A stretch of 64,000 nucleotides of DNA from Sphingomonas sp. AP4-R1 (GCF_013113735.1 NZ_CP053346.1:3920001-3984000); one strand, 5' to 3'; shown: positions 9,401 through 18,036, counted from the stretch's first letter. A program made the numbers and translations. The notes: a model not told the origin generated them from the sequence alone.

Positions 9401-9959
9401 GCCCGAACGCGACGATCGCGGCCGGCCGACCGCGCGGCCCACCGCCAAGCTGGCCGTGCTGGTGGAAGGGGCGGCCTGGCGCACGTCCGCGCGCGGCAAT
9501 CGCTGGCTGCTCGCCACCTGTTCCGACCAGACCGGCCAGTTCATGGTCAGCGTGTTCGACGAGCCGGTGGGGATCGAGATGGAGGCCGCCGCCAAGTCGG
9601 GCGCGTGCCTGCTGGTGACGGCGGAGCTGGATCGCCGTCCGGGCGAGGAGACTCCGCGTCTCACCGCGCGGGCCACCCGCCCGCTGGACAGCCTCGTCGG
9701 CGGGGCTCGGCTGCGGATGGAGGTGGAACTGGCGGATCCGGGCGCGCCCGCCGCGCTGGCCGGTCTGTTCGCCGACGCCAAGGGCGGCCGCAGCGAGATC
9801 GATCTGATCGCGCATGTCGAGGGGCAGGAGATCCGCATCCGCGTGGGCCGCGACTATCGCGTCGATGCCGAGCTGGCGGCGCGCGTGGAGCACATGCCGG
9901 GCATCGCTGCGGCGCGGCTCGCCCCGCTGGAGCCGCCGAGGCTGGCGCTGGTCAGCTAG
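6465..9959 (+). CDS. dnaE: DNA polymerase III alpha subunit
   Basis: The 1164-residue replicative polymerase (C-family). Order: N-terminal PHP domain, palm/thumb/fingers, helix-hairpin-helix (near KSLDDFAERVDPRLINRRQLEAL), OB fold and C-terminal region. The catalytic aspartates are in MPDFDIDF (about 400-406), with the third in KFDFLGLKTL (about 557). The GRGSGAGS loop precedes them. QGGLF near residue 907 matches the beta-clamp-binding motif. The first PHP motif reads LRILSAFTMLEG, without the histidine of active PHP phosphoesterases, so proofreading by this domain is unlikely. The ATG at 6465 (MAVQSFVPLR) fits the family start; an in-frame ATG 13 codons upstream has no family support. Confidence 0.98.
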   Translation: MAVQSFVPLRILSAFTMLEGAIDPKAIASRVKALGYPAAAIVDRNGLYGSMAFGDASKKAGVQPIIGTLLAVARPGTADGKPPTIDWLALYAQDAQGYDNLCSLVSAAHLDRPVQEDAHVPLDRLEGRTDGLIALTAGGEGALARLLAGEQMDAAARYLDRLQALFPERLYIELSRRGDAAEEAAEGALIDLAYARDLPLAATNPASYAEPGFHAAHDAMLCIAGSAYVDSDDRVKSSPEAWIKPAEAMNALFADLPEALANTLVVAQRCAIAAPYRKPILPSLAGNREAEAEMLREDARKGLEARLARKTLTEEERASYFARLKFETDVIVQMGFPGYFLIVADFIKWAKDRDIPVGPGRGSGAGSVVAWALTITDLDPLELGLLFERFLNPERVSMPDFDIDFCETRRGEVIQYVQQKYGRGQVAQIITFGRLKARAVLKDTGRVLQMSYGQVDRLAKLVPNHPTDPWTLPRALNGVSELAKEVESDEQVKRLFDLACQLEGLPRHSSTHAAGVVIGDRPLDQLVPLYRDPRSDMPVTQFDMKFVEGAGLVKFDFLGLKTLSVLQKAVQFLARKGVTVDLGALSVDDPDVYALLQRGDTVGVFQLESEGMRRTLAAVRPTNFGDIIALVSLYRPGPMDNIPMFGDRKNGRAEIEYPHPLLEGILKETYGIFVYQEQVMQAAQILAGYSLGDADLLRRAMGKKIQAEMDAQRSRFVEGCGRQDIGAEKANELFDLIDKFAGYGFNKSHAAAYALLAYQTAWLKAHHKPEFFAASMCYDMALTDKLNIWVDDARRSGVDLLGPEINSAEAEFSVEDGAVRYALGALKGVGEKAMEQLVAERRSSGPFKSLDDFAERVDPRLINRRQLEALAAAGAFDALEKDRAGVFAAAESILAEAAKAHEQRETGQGGLFGGPSEAAHAHIRLATGQRWSVAERMGAEKDAFGFYFSAHPTDRFRHVAQGEGARPYAQIMTMSVSSEPERDDRGRPTARPTAKLAVLVEGAAWRTSARGNRWLLATCSDQTGQFMVSVFDEPVGIEMEAAAKSGACLLVTAELDRRPGEETPRLTARATRPLDSLVGGARLRMEVELADPGAPAALAGLFADAKGGRSEIDLIAHVEGQEIRIRVGRDYRVDAELAARVEHMPGIAAARLAPLEPPRLALVS

Positions 9960-10003
9960 AACGGCGGCCTACGACGGTGACGTGAAGGCAAAATCCCTCC
10001 CAT

Positions 10004-10107
10004 CGTCATTCCCGCGAAGGCGGGAATCCATGGACAGGGGGGCGATCAAGGACGTGCATTAACAGCGGCGACCACATCCATAGATTCCCGCTTTCGCGGG
10101 AATGACG
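10004..10107. repeat. Dispersed inverted repeat, 31-nt arms
   Basis: Arms at 10004-10034 and 10077-10107 are inverted copies with two mismatches. Each arm itself contains a GC hairpin around ATTCCCGCG / CGCGGGAAT. It lies just after dnaE. This is the form of the REP/REPIN-like elements common in sphingomonad genomes. No transposase is nearby. Confidence 0.8.
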
Positions 10108-10163
10108 GCTGTGGGCGGGGAACGACCGTCTTCTTCTAGGCGACTTATATGGTTGGTTGCCGT

Positions 10164-10463
10164 TCAGAATTCTGGATAGAAGCTGCTAATGTCGAACCAA
10201 ACTTCACGAGCGTCACCGGCCTCATTGGTCGCCTGGAGCATATCAAAAGGCTTCTTTTGAACGACCAATGATTGAGACTGAACTTTCAGTCCTAAGGCGG
10301 CGGCTATCTGGTATTCCTCTTTGACGCTGGAAACCTTGAAGGCTGTAGCAGGTGTCAATCCATCACCCTTAGCCATGATCTTCTGGATGTGTTTCGAAGT
10401 TGGAACCGGCTGCGCACCGCTCGCCGTTGAAATCAAAAGCGCGACGACAACGGCTTTATGCAT
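10164..10463 (-). CDS. Small secreted protein of unknown function, low-GC
   Basis: A 99-residue protein with an apparent signal peptide (residues 1-17, ending STASGA). The mature part reads DGLTPATAFKVSSVKEEYQ and ends VWFDISSFYPEF. This resembles small secreted proteins with a DG-x-AxKV...EEY...FDIS pattern (DUF4919-like), but the match is from memory and weak. Base composition is clearly lower in GC than the flanking genes, and it sits between two dispersed repeat elements. Both facts fit horizontal acquisition. No partner gene suggests a role. Confidence 0.6.
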   Translation of the reverse strand: MHKAVVVALLISTASGAQPVPTSKHIQKIMAKGDGLTPATAFKVSSVKEEYQIAAALGLKVQSQSLVVQKKPFDMLQATNEAGDAREVWFDISSFYPEF

Positions 10464-10592
10464 TGATACCCCCTACGAAAGCCCAAGTTGACGAGATTAC
10501 CGGCCAGGGTCAACGATCGCTCGTGGTGCCGGGCTCGCCACCTCTGAACGCCGACTTATGAGGCGAAAGCCGCCGTTGATGATTCCGCCCCC

Positions 10593-10672
10593 GGCCTGAT
10601 CCGGAATCACACGTCTTCTTTTGCGGGGCCGCAGAGGAAGCGGGACCCCGGATCAAGTCCGGAGTGACGAGG
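10593..10672. repeat. Degenerate dispersed inverted repeat (GATCCGG type)
   Basis: The right part reads GACCCCGGATCAAGTCCGGA followed by GTGACG. The left part (CCTGATCCGGAATCACACG) is an eroded inverted counterpart. It is the same family as the element at 58494-58605. It lies in the 254-base gap between the small secreted protein and the DUF445 gene, where I see no other feature. Confidence 0.65.
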
Positions 10673-10717
10673 TTCGGTTTAGGTCCACAAGCGCGCGTCG
10701 GCCGCCGCTGATGCGCC

Positions 10718-11962
10718 TCACCCGATCGCCAGCGACACCGCATAGATCACGAGGCCGACCAGCCCGCCCACCAACGTCCCGTTCACCCGGATATACTGCA
10801 GATCCCGGCCCACCGCCGTCTCCAGCCGCGCGGTGACGGTGCTGGCGTCCCAGCCCCGGATCGTGTCCGACACCAGAGCCACGATCCCGTCGCCATAGGC
10901 CGCGACGATGCCCACGGTGGCGCGGCGGGCGAAGCGGTTGACGGCGATCCGCAGGCGCTCGTCATTCTGGAGCGTCTCGCCCGTCTGGCGCAGCATCTCG
11001 CCGAAGCGGCCCGCCATCGCCTGCTGCGGATCGCGGACGGCGCGCAGGATGGCGCCCCGCGCATTCTGCCACATCCCGTCCAGCCAATGCCCGACCGCCG
11101 GATTGGCGACCATCGCGTCGCGGAAGCGGTCGACGCGCTCCTGCATTTCGGGCTCATGCTGGAGCCGCTCGGCGAGGTGCTGGAGCGCCTCCTCCGCCTT
11201 CGCACGCAGCGGGTGATCGGGATCGTCGGCCACGTCCGCGAGCAGCTTGAACAGGCCTTCGAGGATCTTGGTCGAGAGCGTCTCGTCGAGCCCGGTCCAG
11301 CGCAGGATCGATCCCGCGCGCTCGTGGATCATCTTGCGGAACAGAGGCTCGTTCGCATCCAGCGTGCGGCCGATCCAGTCGATCGCGCCGTCGATCAGCG
11401 GACGGTGGCGCCCTTCGGCCATCGCCGCCGCCAGCAATTGCCCGGCGAGCGGGGCGAGTTTCATGTCCTTCAGCCGCTGGACGGCAATACCCTTCACCAT
11501 CCCGCCCAGCCGCTCGTCGGCCAAGCCCTCCAGCAACGTGACCACCAATTTGCCGCCGCGCATCTTGCCCGAGGGCGGGCGGGCGAGCAGGCGGCCGACG
11601 CCGGCGGCGATGTCCAGCCGCTGCATCCGCCGCGCGACGACGCTGGGCGTGAGGAAATTGGAGCGCAGGAAGGCGGCGAGGCTGTCGCCGATCCGATCCT
11701 TGTTGCGCGGGATGATCGCGGTGTGGGGTATCGGCAGGCCGAGCGGGTGACGGAACAGAGCCGTCACCGCGAACCAGTCGGCCAGCCCGCCGACCATCGC
11801 CGCCTCGGCGAAGGCGCGCACGAACGCCCAGGCGGGATGACGCGGGACGAGCAGGGTGGAGACGACGAACAACAGCGCCATCGCCAGCAGCAGCCCGGTC
11901 GCGACCGCGCGCATCCGGCGGAGCGGGGACGGGGTGGCGGTTGCTCGGGCGGGCGACATCAT
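10718..11962 (-). CDS. DUF445-family membrane protein
   Basis: A 414-residue member of the DUF445 (YjiN/YheB-like) family. It has an N-terminal transmembrane helix (about 18-37), the conserved segment EAAMVGGLADWFAVTALFRHPLG, then IPHTAIIPRNKDRIGDSLA, a long helical region rich in charged residues, and a C-terminal membrane helix (VGGLVGLVIYAVSLAIG). Function is unknown in the family; the helical body is probably a scaffold at the membrane. The start is uncertain: ATGs occur at 11962 and 11959 and a GTG at 12001, none with a strong Shine-Dalgarno. It follows the RND transporter on the same strand after about 55 bases. Confidence 0.88.
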   Translation of the reverse strand: MMSPARATATPSPLRRMRAVATGLLLAMALLFVVSTLLVPRHPAWAFVRAFAEAAMVGGLADWFAVTALFRHPLGLPIPHTAIIPRNKDRIGDSLAAFLRSNFLTPSVVARRMQRLDIAAGVGRLLARPPSGKMRGGKLVVTLLEGLADERLGGMVKGIAVQRLKDMKLAPLAGQLLAAAMAEGRHRPLIDGAIDWIGRTLDANEPLFRKMIHERAGSILRWTGLDETLSTKILEGLFKLLADVADDPDHPLRAKAEEALQHLAERLQHEPEMQERVDRFRDAMVANPAVGHWLDGMWQNARGAILRAVRDPQQAMAGRFGEMLRQTGETLQNDERLRIAVNRFARRATVGIVAAYGDGIVALVSDTIRGWDASTVTARLETAVGRDLQYIRVNGTLVGGLVGLVIYAVSLAIG

Positions 11963-12017
11963 GAGCAGGGAATGGGCGACGGCATGTCCGAAGACAATCA
12001 CCGTCGCGCCCGAAGGT

Positions 12018-15000
12018 TCATTCCGCCGCGTGCGGCGCTCCGTGCGGGGGCGCGTGTTCGCCCCCGCTGGTGAGGCCCTTGCTGAGCTTCGGGCCCAGCC
12101 ATTTCTCTAGCCCGTCGGCCAGACTGAAGCCCGCCGGCACGATCAGCAGCGTCAACACGGTCGAAAGGACCAGGCCGCCGATCACGGTGACGGCCATCGG
12201 CTGGTTGAACGATCCGTCGGCGCCCAGCGACAGCGCGGTGGGCATCATGCCCGCCACCATCGCCACCGTCGTCATCACGATCGGCTGCGCGCGCTTGTGC
12301 CCGGCGTCCACCACCGCCTCGGTCAGCGATCGCCCCTGTCGCATCTCCTCGATCGCGAAATCGATCAGCAGGATCGAATTCTTCGCGACGATGCCGAACA
12401 GCATGAGCAGGCCGATGAAGACGGGCAGCGAGATCGCCATCCCCGCCACCGACAGCGCGATCAGGCCGCCGAGCGGCGCCAGCAGCAGCGACCCCATGTT
12501 GACGAAGGGCGGCATCACACGGCGATAGAGCAGAACCAGCACCGCGAAGACCAGCAGCACGCCGGCAACCACCGCCAGCATGAAGTTGGTGACGAGTTCC
12601 TCCTGCCACTTGGCCTGGCCGGCCGGCGAATAATGGACGCCTTCGGGCAAATTCTTCATCGCGGGCAGCGCCATGATCTTCGCGCGCTCGTCCCCCGCGA
12701 TCGCGCCGGGGGCGAGATCGGCGCTGATCACCACGCGCCGCTCCTGATTGAAGCGCTGGATCTGCGACGGGCCCGCCCCGAAGCCGATTTCGGCGACCAC
12801 GCTCAGCGGCACGCTGCCGCCGCGCGATGTCGGCACCGGCAGGTTCTGGATCGTCGAGAGGCTGCGGCGGCTATTCTCGTTCAGCACCACGCGGATCGGG
12901 ATCTGACGATCGCTGAGCGAGAATTTGGCGGCGTTCTGATCGATGTCGCCCAGCGTGGCGATGCGGATCGTCTGGCTCAGCGCCTGCGTCGTCACGCCCA
13001 GATCCGCGGCGAGATCGACGCGCGGCTTGATCGTGATTTCAGGGCGCGGGAGATCGCCGTCGACGCGCGGCGCGCGGACGCCGGGCAGCGCGCGCATCTC
13101 GTCCACCACCTTCGAGGCGGCAGAGTTCAGCAACGCGGGATCGTCACCCGCGAGCAGGATCGAGAGGTCGCGATTGCTGGTCTGGTCGCTGTTCTGCGAC
13201 TGGAAATAGATGCGCCCGTCGGGGATCTGGTTCAGCAGCGGCGCCACCTCACGCTCGAACTCGAAGCTCTTGCGCGTGCGATCGTCCTTCAGCGTCATCG
13301 AGATCGTCGCCTCGCCGACATCGACATAATCGACGGCGGTGGCCACGTCCGGCTGCGCCTTCAGGATCTTCACGACCTTCTCGGCCACGTCGCGGGTCTG
13401 CTCCAGCGTCGTGCCGGGCGGCATCGTCACGGTCACGCGGCTGGTGTCCTGATCCTGCGGCGGCATGAAATTCTTGGGCAGCATCACGAACAGGGTGATC
13501 GTGGCCAGGAAGGCGACGAAGCCGAAGCCCATCGTCCACCAGCGATGATCGTAGCGCCAGGCGAACAGGCGGCTGAGGCGGCTGCCCTGCTTGCGCGCGG
13601 CATGCGCCTTGCTGTCGTCGATCGTCCAGTGGAGGACGCGCATATAGACGTCCATCAGCCAGCCCTCGCCGTGGCTGGCCTCGCCGTGCGATTTCAGGAA
13701 ATAGGCCGCGATCATCGGCGTGATCAGGCGCGCGACGAGCAGGCTCATCAGCACCGCGACGACGACGGTGAGGCCGAAATTCTTGAAGAACTGCCCGGCG
13801 ATGCCCGGCATCAACGCGACCGGCAGGAAGACCGCCACGATCGAGAAGGTCGTGCCGACCACGGCGAGGCCGATCTCGTCGGCGGCGTCGATCGAGGCCT
13901 GATAGGCGGTTTTGCCCATCCGCATGTGGCGGACGATATTCTCGATCTCCACGATCGCATCGTCCACCAGCACGCCGGCGACGAGGCTCAACGCCAGCAA
14001 AGTCATGAAATTGAGCGTGAAGCCCATGATGCTGAGGACGAGGAAGGTGGGGATGGCCGACAGCGGAATGGCCAGCGCCGAGATGAGGGTCGCGCGACGA
14101 TCGCGCAGGAACAGGAACACGACGGCCACGGCGAGGACCGCACCCTCGACCATCGCGCGCATCGCGCCCTTGTAATTCTCGGCCGTATATTTGGTGGAAT
14201 TGAAGCGCTGGATGAAGTGAATCTTGGGATTCTCCTTCTCCAGCTGCGCCAGCACCTTCACCGCATTATCGTAGACGGTGAGGTCCGAGGCGCCGCGCGA
14301 GCGGAGGATGCCGAAGCTCACCACCGACTTGCCGTTCATGATCGCCAGATTGCGCCGCTCGCCATAAGCGTCGCGCACGTCGGCGATGTCGGCGAGCTTC
14401 ACCGAGCGGCCATTGGCGAGCTGCACCTGGGTCTGCCCCAGCGCATAGGCGTCGCGCGCATTGCCCAGCACGCGGACCGATTGCTCGGCACCGGCAATCT
14501 CGGCGCGGCCGCCGGCGGCGTTCAGGTTCATCGCGCGCAGCTGCACGTTCACCTGGCTGGCGGTGACGCCCTGCGCCTGCATCTTGGCGGGATCCAGCAC
14601 GACGCGGATCTCGCGATCGACGCCGCCCCGGATCTGGACGCTCTGCATCCCCTCGATCGCCAGCAGGCGGCGCGAGACGATATTCTGGGTGTACCAGGAG
14701 AGCTGCTCCATGGTCATGTCGGTCGTCTCGACCGACCAGTTGGCGAGCGCGCCGCCATTCACCTTGGCGCGGATGATCTGCGGTTCGAGAATGCCGTCCG
14801 GCAGCTGGCCGCGAATCTGCGAGATGGCGTCGCGCACGTCGGTAGTCGCGCGATCCACCGGCGTTTCGATCGTGAACTGGACGAACGTCTCCGAGCTGCC
14901 CTCGGAGATGGTCGTGTTGATTTCCTCCACGCCCTCCAGATTTCGGACCGCCGCCTCGATCCGCTGCGCGACCTGCGTTTCCAGTTCGGTCGGCGCGGCG

Positions 15001-15167
15001 CCGGGCTGGGTGATGACGACGACGACGCCGGGGAAGGTGATCTCCGGATTCTGGTTGACGTCCATCCGCATGAACGAGACCCAACCGGCCAGCGTCAGCG
15101 CGAAGAACAGGACGATCGAGGGAATCGGGTTCCGGATCGACCAGGCGGAGATGTTGCGGAAGTTCAT
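12018..15167 (-). CDS. RND-family efflux transporter, inner-membrane pump (AcrB/HAE1 type)
   Basis: A 1049-residue proton-driven trimeric pump. The two-fold RND layout is clear: N-terminal helix (PSIVLFFALTLAGWVSF), porter domain, helices 2-6, second porter domain, helices 8-12. Proton-relay residues are present: the Asp pair in GVLVDDAIVEIEN (about 403-415) and the Lys in GIVAKNSILLIDFA (about 925-938). It lies 10 bases after its adaptor gene and is surely co-transcribed with it. No outer-membrane factor gene is in the window, so the pump must use one encoded elsewhere. Substrate is unknown; hydrophobic drugs, bile-like detergents or plant compounds are typical for the class. The tail is His/Glu/Gly-rich (GGEHAPPHGAPHAAE). 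Confidence 0.95.
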   Translation of the reverse strand: MNFRNISAWSIRNPIPSIVLFFALTLAGWVSFMRMDVNQNPEITFPGVVVVITQPGAAPTELETQVAQRIEAAVRNLEGVEEINTTISEGSSETFVQFTIETPVDRATTDVRDAISQIRGQLPDGILEPQIIRAKVNGGALANWSVETTDMTMEQLSWYTQNIVSRRLLAIEGMQSVQIRGGVDREIRVVLDPAKMQAQGVTASQVNVQLRAMNLNAAGGRAEIAGAEQSVRVLGNARDAYALGQTQVQLANGRSVKLADIADVRDAYGERRNLAIMNGKSVVSFGILRSRGASDLTVYDNAVKVLAQLEKENPKIHFIQRFNSTKYTAENYKGAMRAMVEGAVLAVAVVFLFLRDRRATLISALAIPLSAIPTFLVLSIMGFTLNFMTLLALSLVAGVLVDDAIVEIENIVRHMRMGKTAYQASIDAADEIGLAVVGTTFSIVAVFLPVALMPGIAGQFFKNFGLTVVVAVLMSLLVARLITPMIAAYFLKSHGEASHGEGWLMDVYMRVLHWTIDDSKAHAARKQGSRLSRLFAWRYDHRWWTMGFGFVAFLATITLFVMLPKNFMPPQDQDTSRVTVTMPPGTTLEQTRDVAEKVVKILKAQPDVATAVDYVDVGEATISMTLKDDRTRKSFEFEREVAPLLNQIPDGRIYFQSQNSDQTSNRDLSILLAGDDPALLNSAASKVVDEMRALPGVRAPRVDGDLPRPEITIKPRVDLAADLGVTTQALSQTIRIATLGDIDQNAAKFSLSDRQIPIRVVLNENSRRSLSTIQNLPVPTSRGGSVPLSVVAEIGFGAGPSQIQRFNQERRVVISADLAPGAIAGDERAKIMALPAMKNLPEGVHYSPAGQAKWQEELVTNFMLAVVAGVLLVFAVLVLLYRRVMPPFVNMGSLLLAPLGGLIALSVAGMAISLPVFIGLLMLFGIVAKNSILLIDFAIEEMRQGRSLTEAVVDAGHKRAQPIVMTTVAMVAGMMPTALSLGADGSFNQPMAVTVIGGLVLSTVLTLLIVPAGFSLADGLEKWLGPKLSKGLTSGGEHAPPHGAPHAAE

Positions 15168-15177
15168 GCGCGTCGCC

Positions 15178-16335
15178 TCAATGGCCGGCGAGGACGGGGG
15201 TCACCTTGTCGCCCGGATTGAGGAAGGCGCCGGCCGACGCGATCACCCGTTCCCGGCCGATGAGGCCGGAGGCGATGCTCACCCCGCGATCGTCGACCCC
15301 GCCCACCGTGACGTCACGGCGCGAGACGCGATTGTCGGAGCCCACCACATAGACGAAATTGCCCTTGGGATCGGACAGCACCGCGCTCTCCGGCAGCAGC
15401 GGCAACTCCTGGGGGCTCCCGCCGAGATCGATGCTGGCGAAACCACCGGGGCGCAGCTCGGTGCGGAACGGCAGCGCCACGCGCACCGTGCCCTGGCGGC
15501 TGTTCGGATCGATCACCGGCGAAATCTGCCAGATCTTGCCTTCGATCTTGAGCGCCGTGCCCACCGGCGTCACGATGGCGGGATTGCCGACAGCCATGTG
15601 CGCGAGATCGGACTCGGCGATGCGTGCCTGCACTTCCATCCGGCCGTCCTCGGCGATCCGGAACAGCGCGCCCGAGGCGGCGCCGACGATCTGGCCGGCT
15701 TCCACCGTGCGGGTGAGGACGAGGCCGGCCGCAGGAGCGCGGATGTCCAGCCGGCCGATCAAAGCGCGCTGCTGGCCGAGCTGCGCCTGCGCCACCGCGA
15801 CGCGCGCATTGGCCGAATCCAGCGCGGCCTGCTTGGAATCGATGTCCGCCTGCGAGACGAAACCATTGGAAACGAGCTTCTTGGCCCGATTGAGATTGGC
15901 GAGCGCGAGGGCCGCATCGGCGCGGGACTGATCGATCTGGGCGCCCATCGCGGCCGCCTGCTGCGTCTGGACGGAGCGATCGACGATCGCGAGGATCTGG
16001 CCGGCCTTCACCCAGTCACCGGCCTCGACCAGGACGCTGCGAACGACGCCGCCTTCGCCGGCGATGCCGACGGGCTGGTCGCGCCGCGCGCCGATCGTGC
16101 CGGTGGCGCGCGTGCTGGCCGCGATCTCGCTGCGGCCCGGAACGATATAGGTCACGCGCTGGAGCGCGGAATCGCCGCCCGCTGCCTTCGGTTTGCGGTG
16201 GCTGACATAATAGCCGATCGCGATCGCCACGATCACGACCGCGACGAGCGCGATTATCAGCTTCCGGCGCGAGCGGGCCGGATCGAGAGCTTCATAATCG
16301 GCAACGCTGCCGCCGATGCCCGATTCCATGTTCAT
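15178..16335 (-). CDS. RND efflux periplasmic adaptor (HlyD/MFP family)
   Basis: A 385-residue membrane-fusion protein. One N-terminal helix (about 25-43) anchors it; it has no lipobox. A lipoyl-like half (AGEGGVVRSVLVEAGDWVKAGQILA, about 90-115) is followed by a helical hairpin (about 120-185, Ala/Gln-rich), the second lipoyl half (LDIRAPAAGLVLTRTVEAGQIV), a beta-barrel domain and a membrane-proximal domain ending near NPGDKVTPV. It bridges the RND pump to an outer-membrane channel. It is the first gene of the pump operon and lies behind the promoter/palindrome at 16369-16408. Confidence 0.93.
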   Translation of the reverse strand: MNMESGIGGSVADYEALDPARSRRKLIIALVAVVIVAIAIGYYVSHRKPKAAGGDSALQRVTYIVPGRSEIAASTRATGTIGARRDQPVGIAGEGGVVRSVLVEAGDWVKAGQILAIVDRSVQTQQAAAMGAQIDQSRADAALALANLNRAKKLVSNGFVSQADIDSKQAALDSANARVAVAQAQLGQQRALIGRLDIRAPAAGLVLTRTVEAGQIVGAASGALFRIAEDGRMEVQARIAESDLAHMAVGNPAIVTPVGTALKIEGKIWQISPVIDPNSRQGTVRVALPFRTELRPGGFASIDLGGSPQELPLLPESAVLSDPKGNFVYVVGSDNRVSRRDVTVGGVDDRGVSIASGLIGRERVIASAGAFLNPGDKVTPVLAGH

Positions 16336-16368
16336 CTGCTTCCATCCCCGCGCCCCGGACCCCCCTGA

Positions 16369-16408
16369 GGCGCCATAGTGTATTATGGCAATACATCACT
16401 TGTCGCAA
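16369..16408 (-). promoter_or_regulatory. Promoter with overlapping palindromic operator for the RND operon
   Basis: Reading the minus strand, TTGCGA is followed after 17 bases by TAATAC (or after 15 by CATAAT), a plausible -35/-10 pair. TGTATT-N5-AATACA, a perfect 6-bp inverted repeat at 16379-16395, overlaps the spacer and -10. It lies about 45 bases upstream of the adaptor start. Such an arrangement suits a TetR- or MarR-type repressor, but no such gene is adjacent. Confidence 0.55.
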
Positions 16409-16415
16409 GCCATCT

Positions 16416-17333
16416 TTACGCCTGTCGCGTCAGAACCAGCGTGGGCCAGTCGCCGCGCTGGAGTCGTTCCGACAGACGGAAGCCGCACGCCTCATAGGCA
16501 GCGACGACGGCCTGTTCCTGGTCGGCGAGCAGGCCCGCCAGCATCACTCTCCCTTCGCGCCCGATCTGGCGCGCAAATCCCGGGGCCAGCTCGATCAGCG
16601 GGCCGGCCAGGATATTGGCGATCAATAGATCGAAAGGCCCGGTTCGGGCAATATCCGGATGATCCACTCCGGGGCAGGCATGGAGAGCGATCGCCCCGGC
16701 CGGGATCGCATTCACGGCCATATTGGCGCGAGTCACGTCGATCGCGATCGGATCGATGTCCGCCGCGAGGATGGCGGCATCCGGCCAGGAAGCCCGCGCC
16801 GCGAAGGCGAGCAGGCCCGTGCCGGTGCCGATATCGGCCACGTTCGCGAACGTGAGGCCGTCGGTCGCCAGCCGGTCGAGCATCTCCAGGCAGCCGGTGG
16901 TCGTCTCGTGATGGCCGGTGCCGAAGGCGCGCCCCGCCTCGATCAGGAAGGGGACGGCGCCCTCCGGCGTCTCGCCGGCGTGGGCGCCGGTGAAGACGTG
17001 GAAACGGCCGGCGCGGATCGGGGTGAGGAAAGCCTGGCTCTTCGTGACCCAATCCTCGTCCTCCAGCCGGGCGATGGCGGGGGCCTCGGAGGTGCCGGGG
17101 GCGAGCGCGCGGACGACCGCGATCAGTTCGGCCGACGGCTCACCCTCGACATAGACGTCGATCAGCCACGCATCGGGCTGTGCCGGGTCCGGTTCGCTCG
17201 TCATCAACGTCGGCAGCGGATCGAATGCGTCGAGCGCGGGCGCGTCGTCGATCAGCGCATCGGCCTCGGCGCGGGTGCAGGGGAGGGTGATCTTCCAGCT
17301 TTCGGGGGACTGGACCTGCCATTCAACGGACAT
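16416..17333 (-). CDS. prmA: Ribosomal protein L11 methyltransferase
   Basis: A 305-residue SAM-dependent methyltransferase that trimethylates ribosomal protein L11. An N-terminal substrate-recognition part is followed by a Rossmann domain. Motifs: FGTGHHETT before the SAM site, VADIGTGTGLLAFAA (motif I), ILAADIDPIAID (motif II) and LLIANILAGPLIELAP (motif IV, N-I-L). The ATG at 17333 is preferred because GGAG lies six bases upstream on the minus strand. It overlaps the preceding SDR gene by 11 bases, so translation is probably coupled. Confidence 0.95.
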   Translation of the reverse strand: MSVEWQVQSPESWKITLPCTRAEADALIDDAPALDAFDPLPTLMTSEPDPAQPDAWLIDVYVEGEPSAELIAVVRALAPGTSEAPAIARLEDEDWVTKSQAFLTPIRAGRFHVFTGAHAGETPEGAVPFLIEAGRAFGTGHHETTTGCLEMLDRLATDGLTFANVADIGTGTGLLAFAARASWPDAAILAADIDPIAIDVTRANMAVNAIPAGAIALHACPGVDHPDIARTGPFDLLIANILAGPLIELAPGFARQIGREGRVMLAGLLADQEQAVVAAYEACGFRLSERLQRGDWPTLVLTRQA

Positions 17334-18036
17334 AGCTGGCTCCATTGATGTCGAGCACCGCGCCGGTCATCGAAGGCGGGGCCGTGAGGGAGAGAAAGCG
17401 CACCGTCTCCGCCACCTCGGCGGGCAAGGCGACGCGGCCGAGCGGAATGTCGGCGAGCAATTTGTCGCCGCCGCGGCTGGCGAGATAATCGTCGGCCATG
17501 CCCGTCATCGTGAAGCCGGGGCAGACGGCGAAGGCGAGGATGCCCGCGCCCGCATAAGCGCGCGCGATCGTCTTGGTCATCGCGACCATGCCGCCCTTGG
17601 AGGCGGCATAGTGCCAGTGGGCCGGGCTGTCGCCGCGATAGGCGGCGCGGCTGGCGACGTTCACGATCCGGCCGCCGGCGGCGCGCTCCTGAAAGTGGCG
17701 AACGGCGAGGCGGCACAGTTCGGCGGACGCGGTGAGATTGATCTGCATCGTCCGCTCCCAACCCGAAAGCCAGTCGGCATCGGGCAGGTCGAGCGGCGTG
17801 GCTTCGAAGATGCCGGCATTGTTGACGAGGATGTCGATCCGGCCGTCAAGACGATCGAGCGCCTCGGCCCAGAGCGCACCGGCGGCACCCGGCTGCGAAA
17901 GATCGGCGGAAATCCGGTCGCTACCGGCGCGCGTGCCGTGGCCGATCACGCGAGCCGAGGGCGCGAGCGCCTCGACGATGGCGGCGCCAATCCCCCGGCT
18001 GCTGCCGGTGACGAGAATGTGAGGAGCATCAGACAT
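17323..18036 (-). CDS. Short-chain dehydrogenase/reductase
   Basis: A 237-residue classical SDR (Rossmann fold, NAD(P)-dependent). Motifs: VTGSSRGIGAA at about 9-19 (cofactor loop), NNAG (the NAG motif) near 77-80, an NVAS serine near 127, and YAASKG (YxxxK) near 142-147. The C-terminal CPGFTMTGMA and TGAVLDINGA segments fit 3-oxoacyl-ACP reductase-like members. The start at MSDAPHILVTGS was chosen over an upstream ATG because it places the GxxxGxG loop at the usual distance. Its 3' end overlaps prmA. The substrate cannot be assigned. Confidence 0.88.
   Translation of the reverse strand: MSDAPHILVTGSSRGIGAAIVEALAPSARVIGHGTRAGSDRISADLSQPGAAGALWAEALDRLDGRIDILVNNAGIFEATPLDLPDADWLSGWERTMQINLTASAELCRLAVRHFQERAAGGRIVNVASRAAYRGDSPAHWHYAASKGGMVAMTKTIARAYAGAGILAFAVCPGFTMTGMADDYLASRGGDKLLADIPLGRVALPAEVAETVRFLSLTAPPSMTGAVLDINGASYVR

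Noticed and set aside
12297..15221. Very long open frame antisense to the RND pump (over 900 codons)
   Set aside because: Its translation is rich in Arg, His, Asp and Gln with no domain pattern. It mirrors the codon structure of the real pump gene, a normal effect of high GC.
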